Below are positions 1 through 7,810 of a stretch of 9,881 nucleotides of DNA, in pieces; positions within the stretch are counted from its first letter, which is position 1, and each line of letters begins with the position of its first letter. The DNA is from AM-0621 sp964573505 (GTDB taxonomy: Bacteria; Planctomycetota; Planctomycetia; Planctomycetales; Planctomycetaceae), in the NCBI GenBank assembly GCA_964573505.1, contig CAZNMS010000320.1:1-9881 (forward strand), written 5' to 3'. The notes beneath the pieces are model-generated. The model worked only from the letters and a program-made list of their open reading frames with translations, made no database searches and had not been told where the DNA came from. The translations under genes and the position numbers were made by a program.

Positions 1-201
1 TGTGTGACCGCCGGCAATCCCTAATTCTCCGCCTCCCGCCCCGTGAACGGTTACCCCTTGCTGTGGCATTCATGAACCAAGTTTTTGAATTTCGCGCGCA
101 ATGCACGTCGTACGCGATGCTCTTCATGTGCGAATCCAACGCTCAGTCGCAGTGAATGGCACCGCACTCGTTGGACGACGACGAATTGAAAGGTTGATGC
201 C

Positions 202-708
202 ATGAAGAACATGATGAGGGTTGCACTCAGCGTTGTTGTGACAAGTATTGCTGGCATTGTTGTCTCTGGAGTTTGCCAGGCAGCACATGGCGGCTTATTG
301 CCGGTCTCGCCGAAGGTCGCAGATGGAAATCAGCAAGCAGACTCAATCTCTGCGAAGCCAGCCAGTCAATTCAGGGTGGGTGCCGCATCCGCGCTCAGGC
401 AATCCACAAAGCTGGCGAGAGCCAGTCGTTACGGGATGCAGAGCACCCACCAAGCCGTGATTGATCATGTGGTGTCACAATCGGCTCGCATTCAGCAGTC
501 CCGGCAACACGCAGAGCCGTCACAGCGGCCGGTAACTGTTTCACGACCTTACCAAACTACTCCCCGGCAGACTTCATCAGCGGTCCAACAATCACTGATC
601 GAGCAACTTCCATTGCCGCAAGTCTCCAGTGGGCAAGTCGCGACACAGCAGTCTCCAGCGATCAATATCCAATCTCAATCGTTCGGGGTTCAGCAACAGT
701 CTCGCTAG
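202..708 (+). CDS. Small exported Gln-rich protein of unknown function
   Basis: The 168-residue product starts with a clear signal peptide: a short basic start (MKNMMR), a hydrophobic core at about residues 7-24, and a likely cleavage near CQA-A at residues 25-28. The rest is low in complexity and rich in Gln, Ser and Ala, with clusters such as VATQQSPA and a C-terminal QQQSR. This suggests a disordered secreted or periplasmic protein. No enzyme motif or membrane helix is visible after the signal. The ATG is well supported by GAAAGG at 188-193, eight bases upstream. It lies upstream of the sigma-factor gene on the same strand with a gap of about 130 bases, so co-transcription is possible but not shown. 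The family is not recognised. The signal peptide and ribosome binding site make it a convincing gene. Confidence 0.75.
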   Translation: MKNMMRVALSVVVTSIAGIVVSGVCQAAHGGLLPVSPKVADGNQQADSISAKPASQFRVGAASALRQSTKLARASRYGMQSTHQAVIDHVVSQSARIQQSRQHAEPSQRPVTVSRPYQTTPRQTSSAVQQSLIEQLPLPQVSSGQVATQQSPAINIQSQSFGVQQQSR

Positions 709-840
709 TAGGCAGCCAAGTGAACTCCGTCGTTGAAGCAAGCCAACTCTGTTTGACCGAGTGATTTGAGAGCAGTACCGTCACGGAAACGTTGTTCAAC
801 GACACCGATGTCGCGCTATCACTCGTAATTGCTGCTCAAC

Positions 841-2178
841 ATGTCGGATTGGTCTCAAGTCATTCAGAGCTTGCTCTTACCGGATCGATCGTGGCTTGAG
901 CGGCACAACAGCGAGTTGAACTGGCTTAGCTATTGTTCGCAGTTGGGAGAGATCCTGATGTCGCGAGTCGTCGAACATACTGAGCAATACTTCGAAGTGC
1001 CCGATGACTTTGATAGCTCACCTCGCGATGACGACCAACGATCCAGTCGGCTTTTCAAGGTCTGGCATGTCTGGCGGCATCATTGGCAACAGGCTTTGGC
1101 TCAGACAGGGAATATCACGGGGGCCAGCGTTCTCAAAGAACTGCGGCATGGTCGCGGATTTCGCAGTCATCGGGACGATGGTGGGTTCGCACTGCTGAAG
1201 TCGGACCCGGTGGCTGACATCATCCTCGTTGACGGAGTGCTCGCAACCGACGCGCGTGCTGTGGAATTATTCTGCCAACGATTTCGGCCTCTGGTGAAAC
1301 AAGTGGCGAACAATCAACGCATTCGCGATCTCGATCGGTGTGAGGACGTGTTGACCGACCTTATCGTCGAACGGCGGCTGGCGACGTTTAATGGTCTTTC
1401 CGGCCTAGATCAGTTCGTTGTCGTGGCGGTTTCGAGATCACTCGGGCGACAACGTCGGTCGGAGCAGAGCATTCGTCGGGAACTAACTCACCTCACACCA
1501 ACTCGGCAGCGTGCTTGTCTTGAGCACGTCGTCTCGGCCTCGCGTCTTGTCGAGATCGAGCATGCGGTCGAAACAGCCCTCAATAGTCGTTCGTCACCGG
1601 TCGACTTAGCCGACAAGGTTTCGGCTTATCGTCGTTTCCTATCTGCCGACGAACTGCTGCGATGGCAAAATGCTTGCGAGGAAGCAAGGAATTCCATTTT
1701 AGCATCTGCGAGTTTATCGCGACGTGAGAATGCGCCGCCTGAACCGGATTCCGAATGCCACTTACTTTGGCAGCGCATCCTTCTGAACGCCTTCCAGACA
1801 CTTGCGCCAGGCGAACTCATTGGGCTGTACTTGCACGTTGTGAAGAGGCAAGACGGCAAGTTGATTGCAGCTCTATTGAGGATGCATCCTGGGACTGTCA
1901 GTCGCACGCTCGAACGGGCACGGCAAAAGCTCGGTGAGTTTATCCAACGATTGGCAACCAACGACTCGGACGATGTTGCTATTGCGAGAGAATGCCTGTC
2001 GGAGTTGTTACAGGCGGGGACGCACGCATCCGAGGCTGTCGCATCAAGTTTGCGAGATGCTGCGAGATCACCACAACTCGCTCAGTTCTTTGACGAAGCG
2101 ATGCTGCAATTGGGCGAAGAAGCACGGCAGGTATTTCTTGATCCCGAGTCACCGAACCCGCAACGAGGTGCCTCATGA
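841..2178 (+). CDS. Sigma-70 family (ECF-like) RNA polymerase sigma factor with N- and C-terminal extensions
   Basis: The product is about 445 residues, over twice the usual ECF size of roughly 160-200. Numbered from ATG 841, a region 2-like segment lies at about 136-206: the helix ARAVELFCQRFRPLVKQVAN, then RCEDVLTDLIVERRL and QFVVVAVSRSLGRQRR. A region 4-like helix-turn-helix lies at about 311-371, with LAPGELIGLYL followed by KLIAALLRMHPGTVSRTLERA. The roughly 135 N-terminal and 70 C-terminal residues match nothing I recognise. It should direct RNA polymerase to a specific promoter set. Start choice: an in-frame TAA at 826-828 limits the start to TTG 829 or ATG 841. I prefer ATG, though neither has a good Shine-Dalgarno. 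The stop overlaps the next gene by ATGA, implying translational coupling to its likely anti-sigma partner. A small dyad, CGTTG-TT-CAACG (790-801), lies just upstream. The exact sigma subgroup is unsure. Confidence 0.8.
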   Translation: MSDWSQVIQSLLLPDRSWLERHNSELNWLSYCSQLGEILMSRVVEHTEQYFEVPDDFDSSPRDDDQRSSRLFKVWHVWRHHWQQALAQTGNITGASVLKELRHGRGFRSHRDDGGFALLKSDPVADIILVDGVLATDARAVELFCQRFRPLVKQVANNQRIRDLDRCEDVLTDLIVERRLATFNGLSGLDQFVVVAVSRSLGRQRRSEQSIRRELTHLTPTRQRACLEHVVSASRLVEIEHAVETALNSRSSPVDLADKVSAYRRFLSADELLRWQNACEEARNSILASASLSRRENAPPEPDSECHLLWQRILLNAFQTLAPGELIGLYLHVVKRQDGKLIAALLRMHPGTVSRTLERARQKLGEFIQRLATNDSDDVAIARECLSELLQAGTHASEAVASSLRDAARSPQLAQFFDEAMLQLGEEARQVFLDPESPNPQRGAS

Positions 2179-3404
2179 ACTTCACAACATTCAGCGAGCG
2201 ATTGCGTCTGCTCCTACGTAGAGCCTTCGAGGATCAGCCGATACCAACTGCACCGCATTTCGTCGATGACTCAGACCTGCTCGAGCGCTGGGCTGAGAGA
2301 GAGCTAACGGCGAATGAACTCGATGGCATAATGGTTCATCTGGCGAATTGCCCCGAGTGCCGTCAGGTCGTCAGTGACCTTATCGCGACGGGCCTCTTGA
2401 TCGTGGGCGACATCGAGCCACCGACTTTTTCCGATTCGATGCCGCCAACTTCAAACAGAGAACCTCGCCAGGTGTCTTCACCGCAAACGGTCGCGATGGA
2501 GCGAAACCACAAATCCAATCGGGGACGAGGCTGGCTAGTCGCTGCAGCACTTGGTTCAGCTGCAGCGGCTGCCGCAATTGTGAGTTTGGTCGCACGGCCG
2601 CCGGTTGTTTCGTTCGAAGATCAGTTTGCCGAACTGGAACGACTTACAATCACCGACGCGCAACAAGCGTTTTCTCGCTCTGCACAGTTACTGCGATCGT
2701 CAAGTTACGCTGACAAGAGCGAACGGTTGCGACAAGTCATTGCAGACAGTGCGACGAACGTGGCACAACAGGCACTGATTCAGAAAGAGTTTGAACGCGC
2801 ACACCGCGCAGTCACTCAAGCCGCCGAACTCGGAGTCACATCAGGCCGATTGATGGATCTGGGTTTGCGAGCCAATGCAGGTCGTATCAATCCCACATTG
2901 CTCGCCATGAACGATCAGCTTTTTGGCCGTTACTCGTTAACGGGGCGGTCCCTGAAGAAGTCACTGACGTTTTCCACTTCGTCACGCGAAATCACGCAGG
3001 AAGAGCAGCGGATTTTGGACGGCTATCGTCAAGCCGTGGCTGAGCATCCTGACTCAGTCGAACTGGCGACCAGTTATGGTGAATGGCTGTTGAAGGTCGA
3101 ACGCCACTCCGAGGCTGAGACGCAGTTCCGCATGGCTTTGCAGACTCAGGCAGACCATGTCGCAGCGCATGCTGGAATCGGGGTCGCACTCTTCGAGCAA
3201 GGTCGGCATGAACCCGCCCTAGCCGAATTGGTGCAAGCTCACCAACTCGCCCCTCGCAACAACACGATCACGCTCAACCTCGCAATCACCCTCGAAGCCA
3301 GTGGCCGCGCCGCCGACGCTCTACCCATGTGGCGAGAATTACAGACAGCAACGACCGACGAAGATTTGAAACGTGCCATAGAACAACACTTAGCGAGGAT
3401 GTAA
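2175..3404 (+). CDS. Membrane-anchored anti-sigma-like protein with zinc-finger motif and TPR C-terminus
   Basis: This 409-residue protein has three parts. The N-terminus carries an anti-sigma zinc motif, H55-x3-C59-x2-C62 (HLANCPEC), preceded by an ERELTANEL helix as in zf-HC2/ZAS proteins; H28 could be a further ligand. One Ala-rich membrane helix spans about 120-140 (WLVAAALGSAAAAAAIVSLVA), with basic residues on its N-terminal side, predicting N-in/C-out topology. The C-terminal part, about 276-385, reads as TPR-type helical pairs (for example DSVELATSYGEWLLKVERHSE and HVAAHAGIGVALFEQGRHEP). The start is certain: ATG overlaps the sigma stop by ATGA, with GAGG at 2165-2168. By family knowledge, such proteins hold the co-encoded sigma factor at the membrane until a signal arrives. 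The TPR part would be an extracytoplasmic sensing or binding surface. Sigma binding is inferred from gene pairing. Confidence 0.82.
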   Translation: MNFTTFSERLRLLLRRAFEDQPIPTAPHFVDDSDLLERWAERELTANELDGIMVHLANCPECRQVVSDLIATGLLIVGDIEPPTFSDSMPPTSNREPRQVSSPQTVAMERNHKSNRGRGWLVAAALGSAAAAAAIVSLVARPPVVSFEDQFAELERLTITDAQQAFSRSAQLLRSSSYADKSERLRQVIADSATNVAQQALIQKEFERAHRAVTQAAELGVTSGRLMDLGLRANAGRINPTLLAMNDQLFGRYSLTGRSLKKSLTFSTSSREITQEEQRILDGYRQAVAEHPDSVELATSYGEWLLKVERHSEAETQFRMALQTQADHVAAHAGIGVALFEQGRHEPALAELVQAHQLAPRNNTITLNLAITLEASGRAADALPMWRELQTATTDEDLKRAIEQHLARM

Positions 3405-3934
3405 TACGAACATGAGAATGGCCTCAGCCGACAATTAGGCAGTCTATCCCCGAAATACACAACTTCATGTCTAAGTCGATTTGGCAACAAGAGTCACGTA
3501 CTCCTCAGCGTGTTGCCTCTGATCGCAAATCCTTGACATCCGCGCGAACAAGCATCTCGACGAAATTAAACAGGACTCCCCAGCGTGAAGCAACCAGAGG
3601 CATCCCACGTTTCAAACGGAAACCATTAGGCAACCCCTCACAGTGATTCCAGAATACCCAACCATATTTCGCGCCTTTTCACCGGATTAGATCCAGACAA
3701 ACGCGAACCGTTTGCTTGTGCATAAATCCCCGAATCTGCATCAGCGTCCGTTATTGACAAATCGACCTAGCCCCTCCTGTCAGAACGAAGTGGCACTCCA
3801 GTAACTTTTAGCTACCCAAGCAAGATCAAGAACATCCGGTAAAAAAGATTGCGATTGGCGTGTGTGCGGAGTTACTGTGGATGGCAATGGTCAACTCACC
3901 ATGTCCTTACCATGATCTAGCGACGGGCACCTAA
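3405..3934. other. 530-base gene-free region
   Basis: I see no convincing coding region on either strand, no tRNA-like fold and no obvious terminator after the anti-sigma gene. Two exact TTGACA hexamers (3533-3538 and 3754-3759) resemble a -35 box on the plus strand, but neither has a TATAAT-like hexamer at 16-18 bases. A near-direct repeat, ACTCCTCAGCGTG (3500-3512) and ACTCCCCAGCGTG (3575-3587), differs at one base. The promoter of the downstream coiled-coil gene should lie here. Confidence 0.5.
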
Positions 3935-5560
3935 ATGAGAATCGCTGTCGTTCGTTGTGTTGCAAGCTTATTTCTTTTGACTGCAATATCCTCTCTCTGC
4001 CGCCCCGCCATGTCGGACGAAAAGCTTCAGCCACAATCGGATCTTGAGCAACGAACTTACACAGAAGCTGAGGCACTCGAATTCATTCGAAGGGCCAAGA
4101 TTGCAATTGCCCCGCATAGCGATTTTACATTTACATATTATCAGTCTGCAATTAGCTTGTATGGAATCGGCTCTCCGAGCAGGATTGAGACGATTAAGAA
4201 AGCAATTCAATCCAGCATTCCCGAACTGCTGGTCACTACAGAGAATTGCCTTGAACAGACGAATTTCGACGCACCGCGAGGGGAATATCAAACTAAGGAT
4301 CTGCTTGACAAGCTCAAGGCGGCACTAATAGCTGACGCTACCCGCTCTGTCAGTTCCCAGGGCGAGCAAGGGACTATTGAAAATATAAACCGCATTGTCT
4401 CTGCCGCTCGGGAGCGAGCTGAAAAATATGCAACACACTATCATGCACTCTGCAGCCCTCGCGGCAGAATCGCCCCCATAGAGGAAGGCGCGAAGAATAA
4501 ATACGAAGAAAACTACAAGATTCAGACGGCCAGATCAGATAGCTTGAATAAGGCGAAGCCGATCGAGTTGGCCTTGGAAGAAGAAAAACGACAAATTGAA
4601 AGCCGAATCCAATCGTCCGTCGCAAAGGTTCATTCCCTGAAGCGCTCGGCGGAGGCGGCTACGCAATTCGCAGCCAAGTCAAGAGAAGTTGCTGATAAAG
4701 CAATGGAGGCCGCACAGGACGACAAGGACAAAGATAGCGCCCGCGACCTAGCTCGAAATGCGAAGGCTCGTAGCGTCGAAGCTTTAATAGCCGAAGCAAA
4801 AGCTGCCGAAGCTGAGAAGCAATTAGCCGAACTGGAAGCACAGCAAGCGAGCCTAGAAGAGCGTCGTGCTGCAGAATCTGCACGGGAAGCAACAAATCGC
4901 GTTAAACTAGAGAAGCAAGAGTTGGCGAGTGCCGTTTATAAAAGTGTGGACGATGAGTTAAGGAATCGATGGGAATTACAAAAGGCGTTTGTAATTCCAG
5001 CAATTATTCATACCATTGAGGGAAACGACGCTTTGGCGCATGCCGCATTACGCTTGGCATCTACAACTCGAGTAGATGTTACTAGGCGGCTGAATTTTAT
5101 CGACTCTGGACATAATTGGTTCAAACGCTTCAAAAGTGAAGAGAAGGGGTTGATTGAGGGATACCTAAATAAATACAGAAGTCAACGGATCGACTTGAAG
5201 ATTCTCGAAATCCTCGTTGGCGACTGCCTAAACGATCGGTCGTACAAGTCGGAGCGCGATCCAAATGTCGGTCGCATTCAACGCGGCAATGAACTCTGGG
5301 TGAAAGTTGAAGAGTTGACAACCACAGTTAAGGGAATAGACGCAAGCGTTTCAACTATGAATCGGAAGCTGATTGCCATAGAGAATCAGTCCCATTCGAA
5401 ACCAGATTCAGGCGGCATTCCGAGAGTACAACAGCAGGATAATCGAGTTCACCCAGGGACTGGCTCTCCACAAGTCCGCCCGCAGTATGATTCCGGCTGG
5501 ATATACGCAATTCCAAGCGGACGCTCCGGTTTCCCTTCTTGCGATTGTTGGAATCCATGA
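3935..5560 (+). CDS. Exported Ala/Glu-rich coiled-coil protein of unknown function
   Basis: The 541-residue product begins with a signal peptide (MRIAVVRCVASLFLLTAISS, cleavage probably near residue 25). An in-frame TAA sits directly before the ATG, so this is the earliest possible start; upstream GACGGG is only a weak ribosome binding site. Residues about 40-205 are mixed helical. Residues about 210-345 form a long charged coiled coil, dense in Ala, Glu, Lys and Arg (AEAKAAEAEKQLAELEAQQA). A further helical region runs to about 480, ending in a short coil (TTTVKGIDASVSTMNRKL). A Pro/Gly/Gln-rich tail closes the protein with CDCWNP. No catalytic motif is seen. Sampled lines are about 43-45% GC, lower than the flanking genes, which could mean a different origin. 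It converges on the caspase-SUMF1 gene with 3 bases between stops. A structural or cell-surface role is possible but unproven. Confidence 0.78.
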   Translation: MRIAVVRCVASLFLLTAISSLCRPAMSDEKLQPQSDLEQRTYTEAEALEFIRRAKIAIAPHSDFTFTYYQSAISLYGIGSPSRIETIKKAIQSSIPELLVTTENCLEQTNFDAPRGEYQTKDLLDKLKAALIADATRSVSSQGEQGTIENINRIVSAARERAEKYATHYHALCSPRGRIAPIEEGAKNKYEENYKIQTARSDSLNKAKPIELALEEEKRQIESRIQSSVAKVHSLKRSAEAATQFAAKSREVADKAMEAAQDDKDKDSARDLARNAKARSVEALIAEAKAAEAEKQLAELEAQQASLEERRAAESAREATNRVKLEKQELASAVYKSVDDELRNRWELQKAFVIPAIIHTIEGNDALAHAALRLASTTRVDVTRRLNFIDSGHNWFKRFKSEEKGLIEGYLNKYRSQRIDLKILEILVGDCLNDRSYKSERDPNVGRIQRGNELWVKVEELTTTVKGIDASVSTMNRKLIAIENQSHSKPDSGGIPRVQQQDNRVHPGTGSPQVRPQYDSGWIYAIPSGRSGFPSCDCWNP

Positions 5561-5563
5561 TTG

Positions 5564-7663
5564 TTATTGTGTATTCAGCGGCGGTGCCAAGCAGATTCTA
5601 AAGCCAACCCATTCTCGTGCTTTGCTGCCATCTTCTTCGCTTCGAGATGCACTGCGGCAAAGTTGCCCCGGATCTCGGAAACTGCCTCCACGTGTCGAAT
5701 GGCCTGAGTTGGGTCTAGTAATTTTGGAATTAACGCCTCCTGGGTGTCGCTCAAGATAACTGTCGAGGCACCACTCTGCGACATTGCCATGCATGTCGTA
5801 TAGAGACCATTGGTTGGGTGGATATGACGCGACTTTGGTCGTTCGCCTTAAATCTGGTCCTCGCGCGGCGCTGTTATATCCGGTTGGGCTACCGCGAAAG
5901 TTGGCGCTAGTGCTTTTCATCATATCTCCAAACGCAGTGGCTTTTGTTTCTCCAGATCGGCATGCATACTCCCATTCTGCTTCTGTCGGGAGTCGATATT
6001 CTCTTTGTGAGTCGATATTTCCGCGCTGTCGTTCCTGTTGAGTGAGCAATTTGCAGAATTGATTCGCTTGGTTCCATGTCACACTTTCGACCGGATGGTC
6101 GTCATGCTCTCGCGAGGTCGGCATTCGGCTTTCGTCGTCTCGGCCGAAATATGAAGGTCGTTCATTCATAACGATTTCGTATTGTTTTTGGGTGACCTCC
6201 GTTTTCGCCATCCAAATCTCGTCTATATTTGCAATCGGAACTTGATCTTCATTGACGGGATCTCTCCCAGGCTCGCTCTTGGGGCTTCCAATCAGAAATG
6301 CGGGCGGAGCTTTAGGGAGACAGACCAGTTCCATCTTTAACTCCTTTATCACATGCAGTCGCGGCAGCGTTGTATTGGTTGATGGTGGCACCACGTTGGG
6401 CACTGGTAACGGCGAAGGTACTCGGGTAGGCCAGCGTTCGCGGTCCTCTTTTAGGAAGAACACAAAACGCCGTTCGGGATAAGTGCCACTTAAGAAGTCG
6501 CGGGTGGCGGCGATTAATTCTCGGTCGGCTTCATTACTCGGATTCGCTTTGGTCAGCTGCTCGATCAATGCGGTTCGCAGTTCCGCAGTGAAGGCGGCTG
6601 TGACAGGCTGCTTCTTGAGGGCTGCGACCAAAACGCTCAAATCGCTGGCCTTTTTGGCTAACGGCAGCGTGCGACCAATGACCGCTCCGTGCAGCGAGGG
6701 CGTTTGAGGTTTGCGGTTCTGCTCTTTGGTCCAAACGCTGACTCGCTCGGCCACATAGGTCGCCACTGAATCCAATCGCACGATGTCCTGACTATCTGGC
6801 TTCGCAGCACCTCGCAGGGCTTCCAAGACCGAGTGTGTGAAGACTCCATGCCCAACATCGCCAAGCGCGGAATGCTCGTAGCTGAATTCTCCCGCACCGC
6901 ATGACGCAAACTTTGATTGGCCAGTCGGCTTCTTGAGTTCGTCCGAGAACGCTGCGGACATGGCCGACCCGCCGCCGCTGGTGTTCTTGGAAAGGTCCAC
7001 GCGCTCTTGGCAGGCATCAACCAACAGCAGTCGATGACCGGCTTTCGAGTCCCCCATCCGACGTTCGATGGCCGGCAGCGGAATCGCGGTTTCCGCCAGT
7101 AATTCGCGCACGCCATCACTGGGCATGACATACGGCATGGTGCCATCCGCGAAGCCATGCGAGCTCATCGACACCAGCAACACATCTCGCTCCTGTTGAC
7201 CGAGGTCCTTCACCTTCAGAAACGTGTTCAAGATCGTGCTGCGGTTGGCATCGCGCACCGTGACACCGCGCCGCTGTAACTCGTCGAGATGCCGCTTGAC
7301 CGTCTCGGAACTCGGCTTGCCGGAGATCAACACATGGCAGTTGCCAGCCGGCAAGACTTTGAGTTCCACCACAAACAGATGAGCCAACTCGATGGCATCA
7401 TGCACGGCGTAATGCAGTTCGCTGATCTTGGAGTCTTCCGAGAACTGATTCACTCCAACAAACAAACCGGCATTGCCACCCGGAGCGGAGGTCTGCAACG
7501 GCTCATAAACCACATGCATCGCCCGCGTGCCATTCCCCGCGGACTGCTGAGCCAGCCCCCACAATGGCCAAGCCAAGGCCAGCAGTAACGCCCCTGCCAC
7601 CCACGACCAATTCGCGGATGGAATTGCGAGCCTTCGAGAATCCCTGTTCGAACCGACGGACAT
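5564..7663 (-). CDS. Exported caspase-like protease (peptidase C14) fused to a SUMF1/FGE-sulfatase-type module
   Basis: The 699-residue protein starts with an extended signal peptide: a basic region with RR at 10-11, a hydrophobic core at 20-37, then GLAQQ. The caspase domain covers about 65-330. The catalytic His is H169 in SMSSHGFAD and the Cys is C218 in LLLVDACQE; the p10-like part contains HGVFTHSVLEALRG. Asp216 before the Cys suggests a basic P1 preference, as in metacaspases. A linker with a Pro-rich stretch (about 412-435) leads to a SUMF1-type domain at about 440-695, recognised by RLPTEAEWEYACRSG, YDMHGNVAEWC, TRGGSF and GFRICL. By gapless comparison with true formylglycine-generating enzyme, the first copper-binding Cys position is Asp664 and only C669 remains, so it is more likely a binding module than an oxidase. 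ATG 7663 follows AAGAGG by six bases. GC falls from about 60% in the caspase part to under 50% in much of the SUMF1 part. Confidence 0.9.
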   Translation of the reverse strand: MSVGSNRDSRRLAIPSANWSWVAGALLLALAWPLWGLAQQSAGNGTRAMHVVYEPLQTSAPGGNAGLFVGVNQFSEDSKISELHYAVHDAIELAHLFVVELKVLPAGNCHVLISGKPSSETVKRHLDELQRRGVTVRDANRSTILNTFLKVKDLGQQERDVLLVSMSSHGFADGTMPYVMPSDGVRELLAETAIPLPAIERRMGDSKAGHRLLLVDACQERVDLSKNTSGGGSAMSAAFSDELKKPTGQSKFASCGAGEFSYEHSALGDVGHGVFTHSVLEALRGAAKPDSQDIVRLDSVATYVAERVSVWTKEQNRKPQTPSLHGAVIGRTLPLAKKASDLSVLVAALKKQPVTAAFTAELRTALIEQLTKANPSNEADRELIAATRDFLSGTYPERRFVFFLKEDRERWPTRVPSPLPVPNVVPPSTNTTLPRLHVIKELKMELVCLPKAPPAFLIGSPKSEPGRDPVNEDQVPIANIDEIWMAKTEVTQKQYEIVMNERPSYFGRDDESRMPTSREHDDHPVESVTWNQANQFCKLLTQQERQRGNIDSQREYRLPTEAEWEYACRSGETKATAFGDMMKSTSANFRGSPTGYNSAARGPDLRRTTKVASYPPNQWSLYDMHGNVAEWCLDSYLERHPGGVNSKITRPNSGHSTRGGSFRDPGQLCRSASRSEEDGSKAREWVGFRICLAPPLNTQ

Positions 7664-7721
7664 GATTGGCCTCTTGAAGAATCACTCGGTCATTTCAAAG
7701 CACTATCGCCATCACGGACAA

Positions 7722-7755
7722 AACCCGCCCCGGTCAAAAATGCCGTAGGCGGGTT
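7722..7755 (-). repeat. Inverted repeat upstream of the caspase-SUMF1 gene, terminator-like on the minus strand
   Basis: An 8-base perfect stem, AACCCGCC at 7722-7729 and GGCGGGTT at 7748-7755, encloses an 18-base loop. Read on the minus strand it is followed by a short T run (GGGTTTTG), as in a weak intrinsic terminator. It sits about 59 bases before the ATG of the caspase-SUMF1 gene, so it could stop read-through from the metacaspase gene or act as a leader hairpin. The long loop and short T tract keep confidence low. Confidence 0.3.
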
Positions 7756-7810
7756 GATATATCTCGCGGCCAGAAATGACACGCTCCTACCACGAGCACG
7801 TGACGATGAC

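Noticed and set aside
5487..5759. Plus-strand frame of 90 codons overlapping the end of the coiled-coil gene, considered as a frameshifted continuation
   Set aside because: Most of it is antisense to the SUMF1 module, whose conserved C-terminal GFRICL segment is intact, and the coiled-coil protein has no broken domain that it would complete.
5564..6350. SUMF1 C-terminus as the variable region of a diversity-generating retroelement
   Set aside because: The C-type-lectin-like SUMF1 fold is a known target of such elements, but the segment before GFR is not enriched in Asn/AAY codons, and no reverse transcriptase or template repeat is visible in the window.
5564..6350. True formylglycine-generating (sulfatase-activating) enzyme
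   Set aside because: The copper-binding Cys pair is incomplete (Asp664 in place of the first Cys) and no sulfatase gene lies nearby.
6658..7158. Minus-strand open frame of 166 codons in another frame of the caspase-SUMF1 gene
   Set aside because: The overlapping main frame encodes the catalytic motifs and the caspase fold. This frame has no recognisable content.
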